Source: Bacteriovoracaceae bacterium (GTDB lineage: Bacteria; Bdellovibrionota; Bacteriovoracia; Bacteriovoracales; Bacteriovoracaceae). From it: 34,872 bases of DNA. Both the position numbers and the translations under genes were made by a program. The notes below the pieces were generated by a model. The model did not search any database and was not told the DNA's origin. It saw only the letters and a list, made by a program, of their open reading frames with translations. The stretch is taken from contig CANGAC010000010.1 in the NCBI GenBank assembly GCA_947451425.1, positions 1-34,872 of the forward strand, in the 5' to 3' direction. Positions 29,037 through 34,872 of the stretch are shown here, one piece after another. Position 1 is the stretch's first letter; the number at the start of each line of letters is the position of its first letter.

Positions 29037-29922
29037 GGCCCTAGATCGCAAAACTTTTTATTACTTTCTCGTGGGTGTTTTTCTCCTCCACGCTTCGCTT
29101 ATGGTGGTTCAACTCCGCGATCACCTGAAAAATGTAACTTTCACTCCTTCGAAGCCCATTAAAGTAAAACTTATCCAGGAAGCCCTGAAAGAAATGACGA
29201 CGACGCAGAAACGTCAAATCGTTCAATCCGAAGATTCTGAATCTCATGAAAAAGTTGAGAAAGCTTTTCTCAGCGATAAAGACAGAAGCTTCGAGCGCGA
29301 AACCATGGCCAAGCAGATCGATAGTTTCCAGAAAGCGGCTAAGGGTAATGCCTCTGTCACTCAGCCCGAGATGTCGAAAACTTCCAAAACTCAGAAGAAA
29401 GCCATCAAAGATCTTAAGCTCTCCGACTTCGGCATGCTGGCCGGAGATCCGCTTCCCGTGGAAAAAAGTCGTGCTCCCGCTTCAGAAAGTATCAAGGGAA
29501 TTGAAAACGGCGATATCGCAAGCCAGGGACTTTCGGCGACAAACGATTACGTTGAAGAGGTTAAGCTGGGAGATTTCACCCATCTCAATACCGTTGAATA
29601 CAAGCATTATGGATTCTTTCACCGGATCCGTCAGAAACTCGAGCAGTTCTGGGGCAAGACTCTTCATGAGAAAGCGGCAAATATCTTCCGTTCCGGCCGC
29701 CGACTTCCAGCAAGTGACAATCTCATCACTTCACTTCAGGTGACGCTGAATACGAAAGGCGAAATCGTAGGTGTTAAAATCATGGGCTCTTCCGGAGTTC
29801 GTGAGCTAGATGATGCCGCTATTGAGTCTTTTAATGAAGCAGGTCCCTTTCCGAACCCACCCAAAGATCTTCTGGTGAATGGCCAAGCCACGATTGAATG
29901 GGGCTTTGTCGTAAAAAGCTAA
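29035..29922 (+). CDS. TonB/TolA-family periplasmic energy-coupling protein
   Basis: This 295-residue protein has a short cytoplasmic N-terminus and one membrane helix (about 8-24, FYYFLVGVFLLHASLMVVQL). A long charged, Lys/Glu/Gln-rich spacer (about 40-175) replaces the Pro-rich one of classical TonB. The C-terminal domain (about 215-295) has the TonB pattern LQVTLNTKGEIVGVKIMGSSGVRELDDAAIESFNEAGPFPNPP. TonB and TolA carry energy from ExbB/TolQ-type complexes to the outer membrane. The receptor and the motor proteins are not in the window, so TonB and TolA cannot be told apart. It follows the penicillin-binding protein and ends at a terminator. Confidence 0.8.
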   Translation: MALDRKTFYYFLVGVFLLHASLMVVQLRDHLKNVTFTPSKPIKVKLIQEALKEMTTTQKRQIVQSEDSESHEKVEKAFLSDKDRSFERETMAKQIDSFQKAAKGNASVTQPEMSKTSKTQKKAIKDLKLSDFGMLAGDPLPVEKSRAPASESIKGIENGDIASQGLSATNDYVEEVKLGDFTHLNTVEYKHYGFFHRIRQKLEQFWGKTLHEKAANIFRSGRRLPASDNLITSLQVTLNTKGEIVGVKIMGSSGVRELDDAAIESFNEAGPFPNPPKDLLVNGQATIEWGFVVKS

Positions 29923-29970
29923 ACTAATCCAGCTGGCGTACATTCGTACGCCTGAGATTAGTTATTTCTT
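29922..29970 (+). terminator. Terminator after the TonB-like gene
   Basis: AACTAATC (29922-29929) pairs with GATTAGTT (29956-29963), and inside it GGCGTAC (29935-29941) pairs with GTACGCC (29946-29952) around ATTC. A T-rich tail follows. The stop codon forms part of the outer stem. Confidence 0.7.
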
Positions 29971-29985
29971 CCATGAATTTTTTGA

Positions 29986-30264
29986 TTAGTGGGTATTACG
30001 AAGAAGTGTCTTGAGGCGATCAATCCCTTCCATCACAACATAGTCAGACCAGATCGAATCTAATTCTCTGATCGCTTCAATCACCTGAAGTGCGGCCTGA
30101 TCGCGGGAAATTTTCTGAGTTTCCGCAAACTGCGAAATGCTTTTGTTCAGGACTTCAATCACCGGTGAATTACAAACCTGATTAAGGCGTTCTTCGAAGG
30201 ATTGATTAAGTTTCTTTTCTTTGCTTTTGATGATGGCCGTATTCAGAAGCTGGATGGATTCCAT
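29986..30264 (-). CDS. Small helical protein of unknown function
   Basis: I do not recognise this 92-residue protein. It starts at the ATG at 30264 with AAGGA about nine bases upstream, a sound start. It is charged and predicted to be almost all helix. The first 33 residues have a Lys/Glu-rich pattern (LNTAIIKSKEKKLNQSFEERL). SISQFAETQKISRDQAALQVIEAIRELDSIW is a likely amphipathic pair of helices. No signal peptide, membrane segment or known motif is seen. It stands alone between the TonB-like gene (convergent) and the gcvH terminator. Confidence 0.7.
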   Translation of the reverse strand: MESIQLLNTAIIKSKEKKLNQSFEERLNQVCNSPVIEVLNKSISQFAETQKISRDQAALQVIEAIRELDSIWSDYVVMEGIDRLKTLLRNTH

Positions 30265-30435
30265 TAAAACTTTTCCTTAACTACTAGCAAATATCTGGGT
30301 TGGGAGAGGCAGTATCGTCAAACAACGAAACTTCGTAAAGACGGATTTGATGATGAAGAAAAAATTTTAGAATGGAGTTCGAGGAGCGCTTAGAATGAAT
30401 CTGATCTAAATAAAAATTTTAATTCTGAGAGTGAA

Positions 30436-30462
30436 ACCGCCACAAATTTTCATTGTGGCGGT
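30436..30462 (-). terminator. Hairpin terminator downstream of gcvH
   Basis: ACCGCCACAA (30436-30445) pairs perfectly with TTGTGGCGGT (30453-30462). On the minus strand a short U-containing tail follows (TTTCACTC), so it is a moderately good terminator just after the gcvH stop. Confidence 0.6.
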
Positions 30463-30470
30463 GATTATGT

Positions 30471-30860
30471 TTAGTGAGAGGTGTTGCAAAATTCCTGATA
30501 CTGCTGTGCCGTTAAAAGATTATTAAGTTCAGCGGTATTTTTAACCTTGACTTTGATGAGCCACGATCCGTACGCATCTGAATTAATTTTTTCTGGTGAT
30601 CCTTCAAGATCACTGTTCTTTGCGATTACTTCACCAGTTACAGGTGCATAAAGATCAGAAACAGATTTGATCGATTCAACGACGCCAAAAGTGTTTCCTG
30701 ATTTAAGCTCAGAACCTACATCGGGTACCTCAAGAAAAACGATGTCACCAAGTGCTGATTGCGCGAAATCGGTGATTCCGACAGTGACTGTGTCACCTTC
30801 AACCAGCGCCCATTCGTGCTCTTTGGTGTATTTCAGATTGGCTGGGATATTTGTGCTCAT
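30471..30860 (-). CDS. gcvH: Glycine cleavage system H protein (lipoyl carrier)
   Basis: This 129-residue protein has the GcvH block YTKEHEWALVEGDTVTVGITDFAQSALGDIVFLEVPDVG and the lipoyl site ESIKSVSD with Lys65. H protein carries the aminomethyl group between the P and T proteins. The ATG overlaps the gcvT TGA (ATGA) and has a GGAGG ribosome-binding site. gcvP is not adjacent: a terminator and an unrelated gene follow, so it must lie elsewhere. Confidence 0.97.
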   Translation of the reverse strand: MSTNIPANLKYTKEHEWALVEGDTVTVGITDFAQSALGDIVFLEVPDVGSELKSGNTFGVVESIKSVSDLYAPVTGEVIAKNSDLEGSPEKINSDAYGSWLIKVKVKNTAELNNLLTAQQYQEFCNTSH

Positions 30861-31933
30861 TTATGTCCTCCGGTTACGAATGGTTTCTTCGTGAGTTGTG
30901 CGGGATAGGCCTTTTGGCGGATATCAACATTAAATACTTCATCTTTCGGGGCTTTTTCAATTTCAATACGGGCAAAGGCGATACCTTTTCCGGTGATCAC
31001 CGACATTGTTCCGCTGGTCACAGTTCCAATCACAGTACCCTGACCGTCGAGGACCGGGTAATTCTCGCGCGGAATACCTTTATCGAGAGTGAGCTTCACT
31101 GTTTTATACTTGGCCTTCTTGGATTCGAGCGCCGACTTGCCAATAAAATTTGTTTTCGTCAGTTTTACTGTCCATCCGAGACCTGCGTCAAACGGATTAA
31201 TCTCATCATTGAGCTCGTGACCATAAAGCGGATAACAAACTTCAAGTCTCAGAACATCGCGTGCGGCAAGTCCGCATGGGGTGACTTTTTTCTCCATAAA
31301 CATTTGCCACATTTCTTTAATGGCGATGTGAGATCCAAAAATTTCAAATCCATCTTCACCGGTGTACCCCGTACGAGCAATGATGACCGGGTGATTACCA
31401 AAGCTTGTTTCATAGACTGAATAGTACTCAATATCGGGCAGGTCTTTCAGAAGTGGCTTCAGGGTAGAAAAAGCCTCCGGGCCTTGTAGGGCAAGAAGTG
31501 AAAAGGCACCCGATTTGTCAGTGAAGACACAATCAAAACCTTTATGATGAGAGTTCATCCACTCAAAGTCTTTATCAATGTTGGAAGCATTCACACAAAC
31601 AAGAACGCGTCCTGGATGGAGTTTATAAACGATCAGATCATCCACCACAGTGCCATTTTCACGGCAGAGAGGAGAGTAAATAGCTTTGCCCTGGGGGGCA
31701 CTGAGAATGTCATTTGTTACCAGATAGTCCGCAAATTTTTCAGCATCAACGCCTTCAATGAAAAACTCACCCATGTGACTGACATCGAACACACCGACTT
31801 TTTGCCTGACGGCGAGAACTTCATCTTTTACAGACGTATATTGAACCGGCATATCCCACCCGCCAAACGGAACCATTTTAGCTCCCAGTTTCACGTGTTC
31901 ATTATGCAGGCTCGTTTTTAAAAGCTCAGTCAT
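30857..31933 (-). CDS. gcvT: Glycine cleavage system T protein (aminomethyltransferase)
   Basis: The 358-residue protein is the usual length for GcvT. It has LKTSLHNEHVKLGAKMVPFGGWDMPVQYTSVKDEVLAVRQKVGVFDVSHMGEF at the start, followed by GYTGEDGFEIF and GLAARDVLRLEVCYPLYGHEL, which form the folate and catalytic regions. It releases ammonia and makes 5,10-methylene-tetrahydrofolate from the H-protein adduct. The gene lies one base downstream of folD, which uses the same methylene-folate, and overlaps gcvH. The ribosome-binding site is AAGGA. Confidence 0.97.
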   Translation of the reverse strand: MTELLKTSLHNEHVKLGAKMVPFGGWDMPVQYTSVKDEVLAVRQKVGVFDVSHMGEFFIEGVDAEKFADYLVTNDILSAPQGKAIYSPLCRENGTVVDDLIVYKLHPGRVLVCVNASNIDKDFEWMNSHHKGFDCVFTDKSGAFSLLALQGPEAFSTLKPLLKDLPDIEYYSVYETSFGNHPVIIARTGYTGEDGFEIFGSHIAIKEMWQMFMEKKVTPCGLAARDVLRLEVCYPLYGHELNDEINPFDAGLGWTVKLTKTNFIGKSALESKKAKYKTVKLTLDKGIPRENYPVLDGQGTVIGTVTSGTMSVITGKGIAFARIEIEKAPKDEVFNVDIRQKAYPAQLTKKPFVTGGHK

Positions 31934-31934
31934 A

Positions 31935-32801
31935 TTATCCTTTTATCTGCTTTTCAGCGGCAGTGATGAGATTTTCTATTAACGAAAGTACAGTCATGGG
32001 GCCCACTCCACCTGGAACAGGACTGACTGCACTGACAACTTCAGAAACATCTTGAGTGTGAACATCGCCCACGAGTTTTCCATTCTGGCTGTTCATTCCG
32101 ACATCAATCACGACAGTCTTTTTCGCTGAATCAAAGAAGGTCTTATCCAGAAAATGCGCCTTGCCGATGGCGGCAACAACAATATCGGCATTTCTGGTGA
32201 AGTGTTTCAGGTCTTTGGTTTTGGAATGAGTAAGAGTAACTGTCGCATTGAGATTTGTGAGAAGAAGAGAAAGAGGTTTCCCCACAATCAGGCTTCTGCC
32301 GACAATGACAATATTTTTGCCTTCTACCGGATAACCATAATACTTCAGAAGATTCACCACTCCCTTGGGTGTACAAGGAAGGAGAAGCTTCATATCGGTA
32401 GAGCCTTCGAAAAGCTTTCTGGTGTTTTCGCCATGAAATCCGTCGATATCTTTTGAGGGAATCACTAACTGCGGGAGATCCAGCACGGCGAGGTGATCAG
32501 TCACCGGAAGCTGGATGATGATCCCGTGTGTGCCTGGGTCATTGTTGAGCCCCTGCACGACTTTCAGAAAATCATCCGGAGAAATTCCCGGAAGAAGCTG
32601 GTGAAGAGTGAACTTCGCCCCGATTTCTTCGCAGAGTTTTTTCTTATTCCTGATGTAGCTGAGTGAGGCTGGATTATCGCCGACGAGAACTACGCTCATG
32701 GCAGGATGACAGCCACGGGCCTTAAGAGATTCGCATCTCTTTTTCAGTTCCAGTTTTACTTCTTCAACACAGGGTTTTGCGGAGAGGATTCTTGCAGTCA
32801 T
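31935..32801 (-). CDS. folD: Bifunctional methylene-tetrahydrofolate dehydrogenase/cyclohydrolase FolD
   Basis: From the ATG at 32801 the protein has 288 residues and begins TARILSAKPCVEEVKLEL, as FolD proteins do. SYIRNKKKLCEEIG contains the catalytic Lys, and IIIQLPVTDHL, PCTPKGVVNLL, GRSLIVGKPLSLLL and SPVPGGVGPMTVLSLIENL are the substrate and NADP regions. It interconverts methylene-, methenyl- and formyl-tetrahydrofolate. An in-frame TTG at 32834 is preceded by AAAGGAC at ideal distance, whereas the ATG has no ribosome-binding site, so the protein may carry an 11-residue extension. The operon with gcvT and gcvH unites one-carbon reactions. Confidence 0.95.
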   Translation of the reverse strand: MTARILSAKPCVEEVKLELKKRCESLKARGCHPAMSVVLVGDNPASLSYIRNKKKLCEEIGAKFTLHQLLPGISPDDFLKVVQGLNNDPGTHGIIIQLPVTDHLAVLDLPQLVIPSKDIDGFHGENTRKLFEGSTDMKLLLPCTPKGVVNLLKYYGYPVEGKNIVIVGRSLIVGKPLSLLLTNLNATVTLTHSKTKDLKHFTRNADIVVAAIGKAHFLDKTFFDSAKKTVVIDVGMNSQNGKLVGDVHTQDVSEVVSAVSPVPGGVGPMTVLSLIENLITAAEKQIKG

Positions 32802-32876
32802 AATTATGCAGTTAATATAAATTCCCCACGCCAAAAAGTCCTTTCTTATTTCATTCCTGTTTAGTATCTCTGAAGA

Positions 32877-33056
32877 ATGAAAACCCTTTTTTACGTCGGT
32901 CTTGGCATGCAGCTCTTCGGACTGACTGCTGTGGGCCTTTGCTTTTTTTCCGGAATCAAAAATGGGGATTACGGACAGTTAGAGCTGATTCAGCTTGTTC
33001 TCGGTTCATTCGTGTTTTACGTCGGAAATTATCTCAAGGGCCGGGCGAGTAGCTAG
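32877..33056 (+). CDS. Small two-helix membrane protein
   Basis: A 59-residue frame starts at ATG 32877 and ends at TAG 33056. It has two hydrophobic stretches, about residues 4-25 (LFYVGLGMQLFGLTAVGLCFF) and 37-52 (ELIQLVLGSFVFYVG). A short polar loop with GIKNGDYG lies between them, and a basic tail (NYLKGRASS) follows. The ribosome-binding site is weak (TGAAGA). It lies between folD (divergent) and ruvC. The composition is that of a real small inner-membrane protein, but I do not recognise it and cannot assign a function. Confidence 0.55.
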   Translation: MKTLFYVGLGMQLFGLTAVGLCFFSGIKNGDYGQLELIQLVLGSFVFYVGNYLKGRASS

Positions 33057-33110
33057 ACGTGGCCAGAATTCTTTAGGTACAATCTTCCTAACATCACCCA
33101 GGAATTTTTT

Positions 33111-33677
33111 TTGATTGTCCTTGCCATCGATCCAGGTTCTGTCACTGCGGGTTACGCTCTTTTAAAAAAAGAGGGTCGCAAAATCACCTATATTGCTTCC
33201 GGTATTTTAAAGTTCGATGCGAACGTTGAGTTTCTGCACAGGGTAAAAGATATCTTCGGGCAGACTCAGAAACTTCTCTCCGCTTTTACGCCGGATGAAA
33301 TTGCGCTCGAATCTCTCATCTTCGTGAAAAGTCCGACCGCGCTCATGAAACTCGCTCAGTCGCGGGGTACCATGCTCGCGGCTTTGTCCCAGGATTATCA
33401 CGAGAAGATTTTCGAATATTCACCCAACCTCGTGAAATCGACTGTCACTGGTCATGGCCATACAGATAAAGAAGGGATCCAGAAATTTTTAAAGCAATAT
33501 CTTGGTCTCTCGGATTTTAAAACCCATGATGAAAGTGATGCCTGTGCCATCGCCCTTTGCCATCTACTCTCGCGAGACATGCGCATCCCGGTTGAGAAAA
33601 AGAAAAAACCGTCGAAGAAGGCTGGTAATGGTCTCGCCGCTGCCCTCGCTCACAGAATTAAGGAACCAGCTCTATGA
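33111..33677 (+). CDS. ruvC: Holliday junction resolvase RuvC
   Basis: This 188-residue protein has a TTG start with AGGAA seven bases upstream. Acidic catalytic residues are visible as Asp7 (AIDPG), Glu67 (ALES) and the C-terminal pair Asp140/Asp143 (HDESDACAIALCH). The nuclease resolves four-way DNA junctions as a dimer with RuvAB. A Lys-rich tail of about 25 residues (VEKKKKPSKKAGNG) goes beyond the usual end and may help DNA contact. The ruvA ATG overlaps its stop by four bases. Confidence 0.95.
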   Translation: MIVLAIDPGSVTAGYALLKKEGRKITYIASGILKFDANVEFLHRVKDIFGQTQKLLSAFTPDEIALESLIFVKSPTALMKLAQSRGTMLAALSQDYHEKIFEYSPNLVKSTVTGHGHTDKEGIQKFLKQYLGLSDFKTHDESDACAIALCHLLSRDMRIPVEKKKKPSKKAGNGLAAALAHRIKEPAL

Positions 33678-34282
33678 TCGGATACATTTCAGGAACGGTA
33701 ATTTATTCGGACTCTCAAAAGTCCATCATCCTCACCGCCCAGGGGATTGGTTACGAAATTCATACCGCAACTCCTCTGGTTCCCAACAAAGACACATCCC
33801 TTTTTATTTCTCACATCATCAGAGAAGATGCGCAGAACCTTTTTGGCTTTGAAACAGCTGACGATAAAAAGTTTTTTGAAATGCTCCTGAGCGTGAATGG
33901 GATCGGCCCTAAGTCGGCGTTTGCTCTGGTCTCTCATCTCGGGATGTCTCAGATCATTACGGCGATCATCCTGGAAAATGTCGACGTCTTAAAATCAGCT
34001 CCAGGTGTCGGCAAAAAAAGTGCAGAACAAATCATTCTCTCTCTGAAAGATAAAGTCTCGAAACTTGAAGTTGGTCTTGTCACAAAAGACAGACCGGTCG
34101 TTGCTGGTGCCAAAGGCAAAGAAGACAATCAGCTTGATGCTTTCCTGGTGAAAGAAACTCTTGCTGCCTGCCAGGGCCTTGGTTTCCGCGACCAGGATGT
34201 GCTTCCGATGATCCAGAAACACATGGCCAATGTCTCTAAGCCTGAAGAGCTCCTGAAACTCATTCTGAAAGAGCTGAGGTAA
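33674..34282 (+). CDS. ruvA: Holliday junction DNA helicase subunit RuvA
   Basis: The 202-residue protein has the OB-fold start MIGYISGTVIYSDSQKSIILTAQGIGYEIHT, the REDAQNLFGF strand, two helix-hairpin-helix motifs (LLSVNGIGPKSAFAL and LKSAPGVGKKSAEQIILSLKDK), a flexible linker (about 145-155) and a C-terminal helical domain that contacts RuvB. It forms tetramers on the junction. ruvB follows three bases after its stop. Confidence 0.96.
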   Translation: MIGYISGTVIYSDSQKSIILTAQGIGYEIHTATPLVPNKDTSLFISHIIREDAQNLFGFETADDKKFFEMLLSVNGIGPKSAFALVSHLGMSQIITAIILENVDVLKSAPGVGKKSAEQIILSLKDKVSKLEVGLVTKDRPVVAGAKGKEDNQLDAFLVKETLAACQGLGFRDQDVLPMIQKHMANVSKPEELLKLILKELR

Positions 34283-34285
34283 TTT

Positions 34286-34872
34286 ATGGAAAGACTCGTC
34301 GATGGAGATGTCACTCACTCCGACCGTGAACAGGAAGCCCAACTTCGCCCTCAGAATTTCTCAGAATTCATCGGTCAGAACAAAGTCGTCGATAATATCG
34401 ACCTGATGGTGAAATCCGCGATTGTCCGCAAAGCGGCAATGGATCACGCTCTTCTTTCCGGTCCTCCGGGACTCGGAAAAACATCGCTTGCGATGCTCAT
34501 CGCAAAAGCTCTCGGGTCTGAGCTCCACGTGGTTTCCGGTCCTGCCATTGAGAAAAAAGGCGATATTGCTGCCGTTCTCACGAATCTCAAGCCACGCGAC
34601 GTTCTCTTTATTGATGAGATCCATCGCATGCACATATCTGTCGAAGAAATTCTTTACTCTGCGATGGAAGATTTCCGTCTCGACATCCTGATCGGTCAGG
34701 GTGCTTCGGCCCGCACGATGCAAATTGAACTTATGCCTTTCACTCTCATTGGAGCGACCACCCGTTCTGGCCTTCTCTCCAATCCTCTTCGTGACCGCTT
34801 CACCGCTCACTTAAACTTTGATTACTATGAGCCGGAAAAAATCGCCGAGATCATTCTGAATAACTCAAAGAA
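34286..34872 (+). CDS. ruvB: Holliday junction DNA helicase motor RuvB, 3' end outside window
   Basis: The ATG at 34286 begins a frame open to the right edge (195 full codons). Residues 20-35 (LRPQNFSEFIGQNKVV) are typical of RuvB. Walker A is GPPGLGKT (59-66) and Walker B is LFIDEIHR (107-114). Sensor 1 GATTRSGLLSNPLRDRF follows. The ATPase drives branch migration on RuvA. About 140 residues of the normal ~340 are missing because of the window edge. Gene order is ruvC-ruvA-ruvB. Confidence 0.96.
   Translation, partial: MERLVDGDVTHSDREQEAQLRPQNFSEFIGQNKVVDNIDLMVKSAIVRKAAMDHALLSGPPGLGKTSLAMLIAKALGSELHVVSGPAIEKKGDIAAVLTNLKPRDVLFIDEIHRMHISVEEILYSAMEDFRLDILIGQGASARTMQIELMPFTLIGATTRSGLLSNPLRDRFTAHLNFDYYEPEKIAEIILNNSK

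Noticed and set aside
30851-31420. 189-codon plus-strand frame opposite gcvT
   Set aside because: It is the reverse of the highly conserved GcvT coding region. Its composition is that of an antisense frame.
34361-34810. 149-codon minus-strand frame at the right edge
   Set aside because: It is antisense to RuvB, whose Walker motifs are intact in the other strand.
1-34872. CRISPR arrays, insertion sequences, prophage or integrative elements
   Set aside because: No regular repeats, transposase, integrase or flanking duplication were seen. Only one tRNA occurs, and it is intact, with no attachment-site duplicate.

Overview
The window looks like a chromosomal segment of a delta-type predatory bacterium (Bdellovibrionota, probably the Bacteriovorax/Peredibacter side). 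The assignment is an inference. It rests on a flagellar block carrying csrA-fliW, a fused isobutyryl-CoA mutase, several TPR/FHA envelope proteins, moderate GC and frequent TTG starts. No 16S gene or other decisive marker is present. There is no phage, insertion sequence or CRISPR array, and no gene-free stretch exceeds about 210 bases.

Layout. 1-2040: the 3' part of a membrane protein with a signal-peptidase-like fold, a small outer-membrane beta-barrel and a two-cluster ferredoxin. 2110-5834: the B12 enzyme IcmF, overlapped by the adenosyltransferase that makes its cofactor. 5835-7257 (minus): an FHA/RDD-like membrane protein and glutaredoxin 2. 7394-9237: an A-type Fe-S carrier followed two bases later by a YgfZ protein fused to TPR repeats. 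9234-10552 (minus): tRNA-Asn with a HExxH protein starting six bases after its CCA. 10699-12799: an unknown protein, arginine N-succinyltransferase and another unknown. 12880-16648: a compact envelope operon (BatE-like, cyclic-nucleotide-binding, AI-2E-type permease, BamD, TPR protein).

16718-25812 (minus) is a flagellar hook/rod region. flgF-flgG-flgA-flgH-flgI encode the distal rod and the P and L rings. flgJ-flgM-flgN-flgK-flgL-csrA-fliW encode the rod cap, the anti-sigma-28 factor, the export chaperone, the hook-filament junctions, and the RNA-binding regulator CsrA with its antagonist FliW.

26006-29922: xseB, a class A penicillin-binding protein and a TonB-like protein. 29986-32801 (minus): a small unknown gene, then folD-gcvT-gcvH for one-carbon metabolism. 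32877-34872: a tiny membrane protein and ruvC-ruvA-ruvB, with ruvB cut by the right edge.

The most interesting signal is a set of short hairpins around the word CAGGATG. They present GGA in the loop and lie on the ribosome-binding site or start codon of flgF, flgJ (two hairpins) and flgN. This is the architecture expected of CsrA targets, in the same locus that encodes CsrA and FliW. Also notable are a protein gene that appears to depend on processing of a tRNA transcript, a HExxH protein of the type known from peptide-modification clusters but with no such cluster here, a YgfZ-TPR fusion, and a terminator that overlaps the next gene's promoter and ribosome-binding site.
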